A DNA stretch of 64,000 bases. Source: Pseudomonas putida W15Oct28. GTDB taxonomy: Bacteria > Pseudomonadota > Gammaproteobacteria > Pseudomonadales > Pseudomonadaceae. Shown here one piece after another: positions 1 to 7,454 of the stretch (the first letter of the stretch is position 1; the number at the start of each line of letters is the position of its first letter). Position numbers and translations under genes: made by a program. Where the stretch lies: contig NZ_JENB01000015.1 in NCBI RefSeq assembly GCF_000708715.2, positions 80,890 to 144,889 of the forward strand, written 5' to 3'. A model generated the notes under the pieces. That model was not told the DNA's origin, did no database searches, and was given only the letters and a program-made list of their open reading frames with translations.

Positions 1-1
1 G

Positions 2-427
2 TTGCCCCGCATCGAGCCGTGGGCGCGTGCGGTCGCGGCGCTGCTGAAGCCTGGCGGGCGGTTGTTCCTGCGCGATGGGCACCCGATGCTGATGGCTGTC
101 AACGAAGACCACCCGGACCGCCTGCAGCTCGAATACCCGTATTTCGAGCACGAAGCGCCGACGGTGTGGCACAACGACCAGACCTACGTTGAAACCGAAC
201 AGCGCCTTGCCCACACCGAAACCCACGAATGGAACCACGGCCTGGGTGAAGTCGTGACTGCCCTGCTGGCGCATGGGCTGCAGCTGACGGCACTGGTCGA
301 GCACCAGAGCATCCCCTGGGAGGCGCTGCCGGGGCAGATGGTCAAGGGCAGCGATGGTGAGTACCGCTTGCGCGAGCAACCTGCACGCCTGCCCCTGAGC
401 TACACCTTGGTGGCGGTCAAAGCCTGA
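2..427 (+). CDS. Class I SAM-dependent methyltransferase, C-terminal fragment (cut by window edge)
   Basis: This is the last ~141 residues of a protein whose start lies to the left of the window. The KPGGRLFLRDGHP segment is the usual strand-4 'LkPGG.l' motif of Rossmann-fold class I methyltransferases, so the SAM-binding N-terminal half is missing here. The C-terminal part, with an EYPYF...HEW pattern and a closing beta-rich segment, resembles small stand-alone methyltransferases of unknown substrate. The stop codon abuts the stop of the convergent SDR gene. Substrate not assignable. Confidence 0.75.
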   Translation: MPRIEPWARAVAALLKPGGRLFLRDGHPMLMAVNEDHPDRLQLEYPYFEHEAPTVWHNDQTYVETEQRLAHTETHEWNHGLGEVVTALLAHGLQLTALVEHQSIPWEALPGQMVKGSDGEYRLREQPARLPLSYTLVAVKA

Positions 428-1195
428 TCAGGACAGGTAGCCGCCGTCGACGTTGAGTGCCGTGCCGGTGGTGTAGCTGGACGCATCGCTGGCCAGGTAC
501 AACACCGCGCCGGCCATTTCCTTGGGGTCGGCCACGCGCTTGAGCGGGATCTGCTGCAGTGCGGCGTTCAGGATGGCATCGTTCTTCACCAGTGCAGAGG
601 CGAACTTGGTGTCGGTCAGGCCCGGCAGCAGGGCGTTGCAGCGAATGCCGAACTGGGCGCACTCCTTGGCGAAGACCTTGGTCATGTTGATGACCGCCGC
701 CTTGGTCACCGAATAGATACCCTGGAAGTGGCCGGGGGACACGCCGTTGATGGACGCCACGTTGATGATGCTGCCGCCGCCATGCTCGCGCATCAGCTTG
801 CCGGCTTCCACCGACATGAAGAAGTAGCCGCGGATGTTCACGTCCACGGTTTTCTGGAAGGCATTCAGGTCGGTGTCCAGCACGTTGCAGAACTGCGGGT
901 TGGTGGCAGCGTTGTTGACCAGAATGTCCAGGCGCCCGAACTGTTCGCGGATGCCGGCGAACACCTGCTGTATCTGTTCCATCTCACCGATGTGGCAGGC
1001 CACTGCCGTTGCCTTGCCACCCGCCGCGATGATCGCCTCGGCCACCTGCTGGCAACCGTCCAGCTTGCGACTGGAAACGATCACATGGGCACCTTGCTGG
1101 GCCAACAGGTGGGCGATGGCTTCGCCGATGCCGCGGCTGGCGCCGGAAACAAAGGCAATCTTGCCGTCGAGGTCGAACAGGTGGGTCTTGGACAT
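428..1195 (-). CDS. SDR family NAD(P)-dependent oxidoreductase
   Basis: A 255-residue classical short-chain dehydrogenase. Near the N-terminus is the cofactor motif GASRGIGEA, followed by the NNAAT (NNAG-type) motif, a catalytic serine around IINVASINGV and the YSVTK (YxxxK) active site. The C-terminus ends GTALNVDGGYLS, the family's usual end. The ATG is preceded by AAGGAAA. It lies 36 bp downstream of the APH-like kinase on the same strand, so the two are probably cotranscribed. The pairing resembles acyl-CoA or fatty-alcohol catabolism loci, but the substrate is not visible. Confidence 0.88.
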   Translation of the reverse strand: MSKTHLFDLDGKIAFVSGASRGIGEAIAHLLAQQGAHVIVSSRKLDGCQQVAEAIIAAGGKATAVACHIGEMEQIQQVFAGIREQFGRLDILVNNAATNPQFCNVLDTDLNAFQKTVDVNIRGYFFMSVEAGKLMREHGGGSIINVASINGVSPGHFQGIYSVTKAAVINMTKVFAKECAQFGIRCNALLPGLTDTKFASALVKNDAILNAALQQIPLKRVADPKEMAGAVLYLASDASSYTTGTALNVDGGYLS

Positions 1196-1231
1196 GCTGT
1201 TTTCCTTGTTATCCGTCGTCGTGGGCGTTGT

Positions 1232-2299
1232 TCAGAGGCTGGACTTGGCTATGACCTGCAAGCTCATCTGCTCCAGCAAGCGGTTCATGTGGATGAACTG
1301 GGCGAAGCGCTTGTCCTGGGTCTGGCCGTGGAAGTAGCGGTAGTAGATCTGCTGGACGATGCCAGCCAGGCGGAACAGGCCATAGCAATAGTAGTAATCA
1401 AAATTGTCCAACTGGATGCCCGCGCGTTCGGCGTAGTAATCCACGAACTGGCGGCGGGTGAGCATGCCCGGCGCGTTGCTCGGCTGGCGGCGCATCATCT
1501 GCACCGGCGCCGGGTCGTCGACCTCGATCCAGTAGGCCAGGCTGTTGCCCAGGTCCATCAGCGGGTCGCCCAGGGTGGCCATTTCCCAGTCCAGCACACC
1601 GATGATGCGCATGGGGTTGTCGGCGTCGAGGATCACGTTGTCGAAGCGGTAATCGTTGTGCACGATAGCGGGCTGCGGGTGGTCGGCCGGCATTTTGTCG
1701 TGCAACCAGGCCGTCACCTTTTCCCAGCGCGGGGCATCCGGGGTCAGGGCTTTTTCGTAGCGGCTGGTCCAACCCTCGACCTGGCGCTGCACGTAGCCTT
1801 CCGGCTTGCCCAGGTCGGCCAGGCCACAGGCGTTGTAGTCCACCTGGTGCAATTCGACCAGGCGGTCGATAAAGCTTTTGCACAGGGCCTCGGTGCGGCC
1901 GGCGTCCAGGTTCAGCTCGGCGGGGATGTCCGAGCGCAGGATGATGCCCTTGACCCGTTCCATGACGTAGAACTCGCCGCCGATCAGGCTGCTGTCGGTG
2001 CAGTGCACATACGCCTTGGGGCAGAAGGGGAAGCCGCTGTTCAACTGGTTGAGGATGCGAAACTCACGGCCCATGTCGTGGGCCGACTTGGCCTTTTGCC
2101 CGAAGGGCGGGCGGCGCAGCACAAAGTCCCGGCCCGGGTAGCTGACCAGGTAGGTGAGGTTGGAGGCACCCCCCGGGAACTGGCTGATGCGCGGCAGGCC
2201 GTCCAGGCCGGGGATGCTGGCCTTGAGGTAAGGGTCGATGACGGCCGCGTCGAGTTCTTCGCCGGGGCGTACCTGGGTGGACTGGTCGGTGAGCGTCAT
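1232..2299 (-). CDS. Phosphotransferase (APH) family protein, ACAD10/11-type
   Basis: A 355-residue aminoglycoside-phosphotransferase-fold kinase. The catalytic loop reads HNDYRFDNVILD (Brenner HxDxxxxN) and the metal-binding aspartate lies in GVLDWEMATLGDP, about 20 residues further on. This subgroup is often encoded beside acyl-CoA dehydrogenases and SDRs, and in animals is fused to ACAD10/11, where it phosphorylates 4-hydroxyacyl-CoAs. A lipid-catabolic role is therefore more likely than antibiotic resistance. It is the first gene of a two-gene unit with the SDR. Confidence 0.85.
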   Translation of the reverse strand: MTLTDQSTQVRPGEELDAAVIDPYLKASIPGLDGLPRISQFPGGASNLTYLVSYPGRDFVLRRPPFGQKAKSAHDMGREFRILNQLNSGFPFCPKAYVHCTDSSLIGGEFYVMERVKGIILRSDIPAELNLDAGRTEALCKSFIDRLVELHQVDYNACGLADLGKPEGYVQRQVEGWTSRYEKALTPDAPRWEKVTAWLHDKMPADHPQPAIVHNDYRFDNVILDADNPMRIIGVLDWEMATLGDPLMDLGNSLAYWIEVDDPAPVQMMRRQPSNAPGMLTRRQFVDYYAERAGIQLDNFDYYYCYGLFRLAGIVQQIYYRYFHGQTQDKRFAQFIHMNRLLEQMSLQVIAKSSL

Positions 2300-2450
2300 G
2301 CGTTTTCCTTATTCTCGATCGCAAGGACTATTGGCTAATCTAATGGCCTGCCGGCGTTGGAACAAGCGTGCCAGGTGCCATATAGGTGAGGGTGTTGCTG
2401 CCTGATCAACTGCCTTGATGTAAACCACCGATAGCCTGATCGCATCCCCG

Positions 2451-2562
2451 TGTAGGAGCGGCCTTGTGTCGCGATGGGCCGCAAGGCGGCCCCGGATTTG
2501 CGCACCATGCAAGATTGCCGGGGCCGCCTTGCGGCCCATCGCGACACAAGGCCGCTCCTACA
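2451..2562. repeat. REP-type palindrome with perfect 45-bp arms
   Basis: The arms 2451-2495 and 2518-2562 are exact reverse complements, separated by 22 bases. The core is of the GTAGGAGCGGCC type found in other intergenic gaps of this window. Together with the terminator next to it, this fills the gap between the SCP2 and APH genes. Confidence 0.9.
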
Positions 2563-2605
2563 AATAGCCAGCGCAGTTAAATAGCCAGCGCAGTTCTGGA
2601 CCAGG

Positions 2606-2641
2606 CAAAAAAAAACCGAAGCCGCCAAGGCTTCGGTTTTT
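2606..2641 (-). terminator. Rho-independent terminator of the SCP2 gene
   Basis: An 8-bp stem (CCGAAGCC/GGCTTCGG) with a 5-base loop. On the minus strand it is followed by a run of nine T. It lies about 25 bp past the SCP2 stop. The plus strand also has a short T-run, so it may work in both directions. Confidence 0.85.
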
Positions 2642-2664
2642 CGATCAGCCGGTGTACCCAGCCC

Positions 2665-2982
2665 TCAGGACGGGAACAGCTCGCTGAGTTTCATCGACAG
2701 CATCATGTCGCCTTCAACGCGCAGCTTGCCACCCATGAAGGCCTGCATGCCGTCGGTTTCGCCACTGACGATGCCCTTCAGGGTTTCGCTGTCCATCACC
2801 AGGGTGCAGTTGGCGTCCGGGTTTTCGCCTTCCTGCAGGTCGCAGGTGCCGTCTTTGACGATCAGCGCGTATTGCTTGTCTTCGTCGGTGATGTTGAAGC
2901 CGAACACCAGGTCCAGGCCGGCGGCAGCGGATGGGTTGAACTTCGCTTGCATTGTTTTGACGGCATCAGCTACGGAGGTCAT
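2665..2982 (-). CDS. SCP2 sterol-binding domain protein
   Basis: A 105-residue single-domain protein of the SCP2 sterol carrier fold. It contains the usual segments LDLVFGFNITDEDKQY, a cysteine-bearing DCTLVMD-like strand (CTLVMDSETL) and ...AFMGGKLRVEGDMMLSMKL near the C-terminus, which match the family's end. There is no signal peptide, so it is cytoplasmic. SCP2 proteins bind fatty acyl chains or other hydrophobic ligands. It is a monocistronic unit with its own terminator. Confidence 0.9.
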   Translation of the reverse strand: MTSVADAVKTMQAKFNPSAAAGLDLVFGFNITDEDKQYALIVKDGTCDLQEGENPDANCTLVMDSETLKGIVSGETDGMQAFMGGKLRVEGDMMLSMKLSELFPS

Positions 2983-3038
2983 GGCGCATTCCTTATAGAG
3001 TTATTTACACGTCCCCGCAGGGACACAACAAACCGGGC

Positions 3039-3749
3039 TCATCGATAGGTGACAAGCTCCGGTACCCTCAACAGCTGCACATGGGCCTGGCTGTTGAAGG
3101 AGGCCAGTGCCACGTCGCGGCCGCGGAACTTCAGCTGGCTGAGCGACGTGTTGATGATCTGCCAGTTCAGCGCGAACGCCTGGCTGGGGGTAATACGGGT
3201 AACCAGGTGGAGCAGGGCGGCAATGGTGCCGCCCGAGGTGAAGACGGCGACATTGTCGCCGCTGCCGGCGGCATCGAGCACGCGCTGCAGGCCACCTTGT
3301 ACACGGCTGGTGAACGCCTGCCAGCTTTCCAGTCCATCGTCGGCATGTTCGCCCGCGTGCCAGCGCTGCACCATCAAGGCGAACAGGCGCTGGAACTCGC
3401 TGCGGTGCTGCGCAGCATTGCGCAGGATGTGCAGGGCATCGGGTTCTTCTGGCAACAGCCCGGGCAACAGGGCGCGAATGACGCCATCGGCATCGAACTC
3501 ATTGAACGCGGCGTCGGTCTCAACAGCCGGCACCGGGCAGCCACTGGCATGCAAGGCCTCCAGGGCCAGGCGTGCGGTATCCTGCTGGCGGCGCAGGTCG
3601 CCTGCCACGCAGCGGTCCAGCCGAATACCCAGCTGGGCCAGGTGCTCACCCAGGGCCTGGCTCTGGCGCACGCCCACGGGCGAGAGGACGTCGTAGTCAT
3701 CGGCACCGAAGGAGGCTTGGCCATGTCGGATCAGGTAGAGGTTGCCCAC
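3039..3749 (-). CDS. Histidine phosphatase family protein (phosphoglycerate mutase-like)
   Basis: A phosphatase of about 236 residues. The N-terminal RHG motif (LIRHGQASF) carries the phospho-acceptor histidine, and a second catalytic histidine would be expected in the conserved C-terminal half near VFTSGGTIAALLH. I chose a GTG start at 3749 so that the protein begins VGNLYLIRHG. The longer frame to 3800 adds an untypical 17-residue leader. It shares a promoter region with divergent sohB. Substrate unknown; members include SixA-like and sugar phosphatases. Confidence 0.83.
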   Translation of the reverse strand: MGNLYLIRHGQASFGADDYDVLSPVGVRQSQALGEHLAQLGIRLDRCVAGDLRRQQDTARLALEALHASGCPVPAVETDAAFNEFDADGVIRALLPGLLPEEPDALHILRNAAQHRSEFQRLFALMVQRWHAGEHADDGLESWQAFTSRVQGGLQRVLDAAGSGDNVAVFTSGGTIAALLHLVTRITPSQAFALNWQIINTSLSQLKFRGRDVALASFNSQAHVQLLRVPELVTYR

Positions 3750-3947
3750 GAAAGGTTCCGGCCTGTTTGGAGGTTGCTGCGAGGTTAGGATGCAGCACAC
3801 GGGCTGTCAACGAAAAAACATACAAGCGTTTGAAAAGGTTGTTTGAAAGGTGTTGCCAGCGTTTACACCAGCTGGCAGCGCCTCAGGTGCAGCGGTATGC
3901 TTGCAACAGTTACGCGCCACTTTGGCGCAGGTATTTAAGGAGTCAAC

Positions 3948-4967
3948 GTGGAGTTTCTTGCCGAGTACGCAAGCTTTCTCGCCAAAACCGCCACCCTGGT
4001 CATCGCCATCCTCGTGGTGCTGTCGGCCATCGCCGGGTTGCGCAGCAAAGGGCGGCGCAAACCGGGTGGGCAGCTGCAGGTCACCCGCCTGAACGAATTC
4101 TACAAGGACCTGCGCGAGCGCCTGGAGTCCGGCCTGCTCGACAAGGCCCAGCTCAAGGCCTTGCGCAAGCAACAGGCCAAGGCGGAAAAACAGCAGAAGA
4201 AAGGCAAGGCCGAGGAAAAGGGCCGGGTCTTTGTGCTGGACTTCGATGGCGACATCAAAGCCTCTGCCACCGAAAGCCTGCGCAACGAAATCACCGCGCT
4301 ACTCACCCTCGCCACCCCGCGTGACGAAGTGGTGCTGCGCCTCGAAAGCGGTGGTGGCCTTGTGCACAGCTACGGCCTGGCGGCGTCGCAACTGGCGCGC
4401 ATTCGCCAGGCGGGCATCCCGCTGACCGTGTGCATCGACAAGGTGGCCGCCAGTGGTGGTTACATGATGGCCTGCATCGGCGAGAAAATCGTCAGTGCGC
4501 CGTTCGCCGTACTGGGTTCGATCGGGGTGGTGGCGCAGTTGCCCAACATCAACCGCCTGTTGAAGAAGCACGACATCGACTTCGAAGTGCTGACCGCCGG
4601 CGAGTACAAGCGCACCCTGACCGTATTTGGCGAAAACACCGACAAGGGCCGGGAGAAGTTCCAGGAAGACCTGGACATCACCCACCAGCTGTTCAAGGAT
4701 TTTGTCGCCCGCTATCGCCCGCAGTTGCACATCGACGAAGTGGCCACAGGTGAAGTCTGGCTCGGCGTTGCAGCACTCAACCGCCAGCTGGTGGACGAAC
4801 TGCAGACCAGCGACGAGTACCTCAGCGAGCGCGCCCGCAACGCCAACCTGTTCCACCTGCATTATGCCGAACGCAAGAGCCTGCAAGAGCGAATCGGCAT
4901 GGCTGCCAGTGGCACCGTGGAGAACACCGTGGTGGGCTTGTGGAGTAAACTCAGCCGCCTGCGCTAA
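3948..4967 (+). CDS. sohB: Inner-membrane protease SohB (S49 family)
   Basis: A 339-residue S49 (signal peptide peptidase A/ClpP-fold) membrane protease. It has one N-terminal transmembrane segment (about residues 8-28), then a charged coiled region and the protease domain. The nucleophile serine sits in DKVAASGGYMMA and the general-base lysine in AGEYKRTLTVFGENT. The start is GTG, preceded by AAGGAGT. Length and layout match SohB of enterobacteria and pseudomonads. It acts at the periplasmic face of the inner membrane on peptides or misfolded proteins. Confidence 0.93.
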   Translation: MEFLAEYASFLAKTATLVIAILVVLSAIAGLRSKGRRKPGGQLQVTRLNEFYKDLRERLESGLLDKAQLKALRKQQAKAEKQQKKGKAEEKGRVFVLDFDGDIKASATESLRNEITALLTLATPRDEVVLRLESGGGLVHSYGLAASQLARIRQAGIPLTVCIDKVAASGGYMMACIGEKIVSAPFAVLGSIGVVAQLPNINRLLKKHDIDFEVLTAGEYKRTLTVFGENTDKGREKFQEDLDITHQLFKDFVARYRPQLHIDEVATGEVWLGVAALNRQLVDELQTSDEYLSERARNANLFHLHYAERKSLQERIGMAASGTVENTVVGLWSKLSRLR

Positions 4968-5004
4968 CACCTTGAGCCCGTTGAAATTTTTTTCGTTCAG
5001 GGGG

Positions 5005-5033
5005 TTGCAAGGTTAAAAGAATGAAGACATAAT
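5005..5033 (+). promoter_or_regulatory. Sigma70-like promoter for tRNA-Cys
   Basis: A TTGCAA (-35) box at 5005-5010 and a CATAAT (-10) box at 5028-5033 are separated by exactly 17 bp. They lie about 88 bp upstream of the mature tRNA. Identified by eye. Confidence 0.6.
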
Positions 5034-5120
5034 GGCGCCCATCGAAACGCAGCAAACTTTGAAAAAGGTTCAGCGTTTCAAGGAGATAGCAAAGCGCAAG
5101 CAGCTAGATCCGACCTTTGA

Positions 5121-5194
5121 GGCCGAGTAGCAAAGTGGTTATGCTCCGGATTGCAAATCCGTCTACGCCGGTTCGATTCCGACCTCGGCCTCCA
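5121..5194 (+). tRNA. tRNA-Cys (anticodon GCA)
   Basis: A 74-nt cloverleaf. The acceptor stem is GGCCGAG/CTCGGCC, CCA is encoded at the 3' end, the GGTTCGATTCC T-arm is present, and the anticodon GCA is at 5153-5155. The 3' half is duplicated at 9771-9816, which marks this gene as an integration site. Confidence 0.97.
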
Positions 5195-5244
5195 TTATTC
5201 GAAAGCCCCGCAGATTAACGTCTGCGGGGTTTTTCTTTGTGCGC
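5149..5244 (+). repeat. attL-like direct repeat (tRNA-Cys 3' end plus terminator)
   Basis: A 96-bp block starting in the anticodon arm and running through the tRNA terminator. It is matched at 9771-9866 with the same length. Differences are one C/T change in the tRNA part and a few changes in the terminator loop. It is the left boundary of the accessory segment. Confidence 0.85.
5206..5238 (+). terminator. Rho-independent terminator of tRNA-Cys
   Basis: Stem CCCCGCAGA/TCTGCGGGG with a 6-base loop, followed by TTTTTCTTT. A variant copy stands at 9828-9860 in the right-hand repeat. Confidence 0.9.
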
Positions 5245-5363
5245 TGGAAAACCTGACCGGTTACGCCCCCGAGTCCAGGCGGCCAAGAAGGGCGCTAAGC
5301 AGGAAATAACCCGCATCTCCTTCACGATGCGGTCGACGAATTATTACTCAAGGATTGAGATCT

Positions 5364-5834
5364 ATGAACAGGGCTTTGAAAGCGGGTTTTCTAGGGGCGC
5401 TACTGGCAGCCAGTGCCGCGTATGCGGATGTTGGGCGAGAAGAGTCTCTAGATGAGGCGGTGCGTCAATTCGCTGCGAAGGTGGAGGCCGAGTGGCAGCA
5501 GTGCCTGAAGAATCCGAATACGCGCACGACGCATGATAGTGATCTGTGTCTGTCGGTGATGGTGCGCGCGAGTAACGAAAAGGTCGACCAGAAGTATCAG
5601 GAAAAGATGGTAACCGCTCAGCATATGGCTGACCATCCTGACGCATTTGCTACCTATGAAACTGTTCCGTCCCTGCTGCAGGATTCTCAATCGCTGTGGA
5701 AGCAATATGTCAAAGCTGACTGCGACGGAATTTACGCAGAGAGCGCGGCTGGAACCGCTCGTTCTGGGTATGCCCTCTTTTGCAAGTACAAACACGCGCT
5801 TCATCGCCTGCGCGCACTGGATGAATGGTTTTGA
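5364..5834 (+). CDS. Secreted LprI-like (lysozyme-inhibitor LprI N-terminal domain) protein
   Basis: About 156 residues with a clear signal peptide (MNRALKAGFLGALLAASAAYA, cleaved near residue 21). The mature part has spaced cysteines, including CLSVM and the WKQYVKADCDGIY motif. The W..Y...DC pattern is typical of LprI/DUF1311 proteins, which are periplasmic and in some members inhibit lysozyme. I chose the ATG at 5364 because AAGGA lies 9 bp upstream. It is the first gene inside the tRNA-Cys-bounded segment and has lower GC than flanking genes. Confidence 0.65.
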   Translation: MNRALKAGFLGALLAASAAYADVGREESLDEAVRQFAAKVEAEWQQCLKNPNTRTTHDSDLCLSVMVRASNEKVDQKYQEKMVTAQHMADHPDAFATYETVPSLLQDSQSLWKQYVKADCDGIYAESAAGTARSGYALFCKYKHALHRLRALDEWF

Positions 5835-5999
5835 AGCCATTTGTCTTCCGTCCATGAATCATCGGCTTTTAGCGGCGTTCTACGTGGGGCAGGCAGGAGC
5901 AGCGTGACCCGGTTGCGCCACTTCTTGCCGCTTCCAGCTGACGTGGTGGACGCCACCTGCGCGCTCGACACTGAGCTGGCCAAGGCTATTGCGAGGCCC

Positions 6000-6384
6000 G
6001 AGCGCGTCATGACCCTGATCGAGGTGTCGGTATAGCTGGCACGAAGACGCTCGCCAAGTTGGCCAACCACGGCCAAGCGCCTGCAGGCGCAGACTGGCGG
6101 TGTGGTCGACATTACGGACCCTTTCAAGCGCAATTGGGTGCTGCGCAACAGCGAGGTGAAAGAGGTGTGGGGCGTAGGCCGGCGGATGACTGCCCACCTT
6201 GAGGCGATGGGGTTCACACGGCTATGGATCTGGCCAAGCTGATGCCAGAATGCGGCGCCAGAAATTCAGTGTGGTGGTGGAGAAGACTGCCCGCGAACTG
6301 GCTGGCACGCCATGCCTGGAGCTGGACGAGGCAGAGCATCCGAAGCAGGAGATCTTCGATCAGCTGTGGACGGTCAAATGTTAA
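6000..6384 (+). pseudogene. Decayed umuC copy (DNA polymerase V subunit remnant)
   Basis: The DNA matches the intact umuC at 11836-13110 in blocks, with deletions. The match to 12091-12114 jumps directly to 12248, a deletion of about 133 bp. A 2-bp loss follows after ...GCCAACCAC. Further small indels lie around 6210-6260, and a deletion of roughly 490 bp joins the GAGATCTT region to the terminal CGATCAGCTGTGGACGGTCAA. The reading frame is broken several times. Only the finger/little-finger linking parts and the last eight codons survive. It is evidence of a second, older umu locus at this tRNA site. Confidence 0.85.
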
Positions 6385-6578
6385 GCCTGCCATCGGCGTG
6401 GCTGGGCGAACTGAATGACCAGTCGGCCTTGGTGGCGGATCCCGATGGGCGTGCTGCAGTACTTGCCGAACTCGCGGTGTCTGCGCACCGACGGAGCGAT
6501 GTCGACGCCGGCCAGTTGGCCGACATGCTGGAGTTCGCCGAGGCTGCCAGGCTGTGGGCGCTGAGCGAGCATCCGTAG
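6378..6578 (+). CDS. Small protein of unknown function, overlapping the umuC (remnant) stop
   Basis: A 66-residue ORF whose ATG overlaps the remnant umuC stop in the arrangement AAATGTTAA. A homologous ORF begins with GTG in the same position behind the intact umuC (13104), and the two share about the first 21 residues (MLSLP...DQSALVAD). The rest is acidic-helical ([20 protein letters not shown]). The conserved overlap suggests translational coupling to umuC. I do not recognise the family. It may itself be a relic. Confidence 0.5.
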   Translation: MLSLPSAWLGELNDQSALVADPDGRAAVLAELAVSAHRRSDVDAGQLADMLEFAEAARLWALSEHP

Positions 6579-6774
6579 GTAGCTTCGCTGTCTCCTGCTG
6601 GGGACAAAGCACTGAGTCGACACTGTCGGCTGTCGACCCTTCGGCAGCCGGTCGCGGTGTCAGGCTACGATGGGCGACTTGGTGCCCACCTCAGTATTTT
6701 TCACTAGGGGTAGCCTGAAAAATTTGTAATTTAAGTCGTTGACGGCAGAATGGAGTGGTGGTTCGACTAAAGGA

Positions 6775-7413
6775 ATGACCGATCCGATGTATCTTGCACG
6801 CACTACTGATGGCAGGCGTATATCAGCGACTCGTGAAGAGAGCGGCTATTGCCCCTATTGCAATGAGCAACTGGCCGCCAAGCTGGGCGATATCTACGAG
6901 TGGCATTGGAGTCACAAACCAAGCCAAACTTGCAGCTACCGACAGGCAGTGAGTTTCTGGCAGTACGGCTGGATACGTCACTACTATGCCTTGGGTGGAT
7001 GGGAGATGGAGACAAGTGTAAGCGGGTTTGACTTCGATGGGATTCAACCCGAAAAACGTCTTGCCCTAAAGCTTGCCCCTAAATTTGACTTTATTTCGCT
7101 CAAGACGTTCATCGATGCATCCGCTCAGCGAGACCTAAAACCGGTGGTGATTTTCCAAGCGAAGGCCTTCGAGCGATTCCGGTTTGACAACTATCGCTTT
7201 AAACACCCTAGACGATCGGATACCAGCTGGATTTTCTTCTTCTCGCATGCCTACCAAGGCCAAAAGCGAACGGCTTCGTTGTGGCTCGACATACAGCGTG
7301 ACCAACACCCACACTTTGGGTTAAAAAGCGGAATCTACAATCTCGGTTACACGAAGGACTGCCACGGCGCTATCACTGTTTGTCCCGAACCGAAGCTCAG
7401 ATCGAGGATGTAG
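6775..7413 (+). CDS. CoiA-like zinc-ribbon protein, possible nuclease
   Basis: A 212-residue protein. Residues 26-53 form a Cys/His cluster (CPYC, then HWSHK and a further Cys) preceded by a short beta-rich N-terminus, which resembles the N-terminal domain of competence CoiA-like proteins (CPxC...H.H.aH). The following region contains KPVVIFQAK (about 122-130), a possible E/QxK half of a PD-(D/E)XK nuclease core, but I cannot find a complete catalytic set. The ATG at 6775 directly follows AAGGA. The ATG at 6787, with better spacing, is the main alternative. Base composition is clearly lower in GC than the chromosome. It precedes the duplicated-domain gene by 41 bp, so the two are probably cotranscribed. 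Confidence 0.55.
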   Translation: MTDPMYLARTTDGRRISATREESGYCPYCNEQLAAKLGDIYEWHWSHKPSQTCSYRQAVSFWQYGWIRHYYALGGWEMETSVSGFDFDGIQPEKRLALKLAPKFDFISLKTFIDASAQRDLKPVVIFQAKAFERFRFDNYRFKHPRRSDTSWIFFFSHAYQGQKRTASLWLDIQRDQHPHFGLKSGIYNLGYTKDCHGAITVCPEPKLRSRM

Positions 7414-7454
7414 CGTACTGGGGGGTTAACCAAAGCTCGAATGGACTCTTTTGA

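Noticed and set aside
728..2338. Long plus-strand ORF (536 aa) over the SDR and APH genes
   Set aside because: It is antisense to two genes with clear catalytic motifs. Its composition (His/Ala/Gly/Val rich) is typical of a shadow frame in high-GC DNA.
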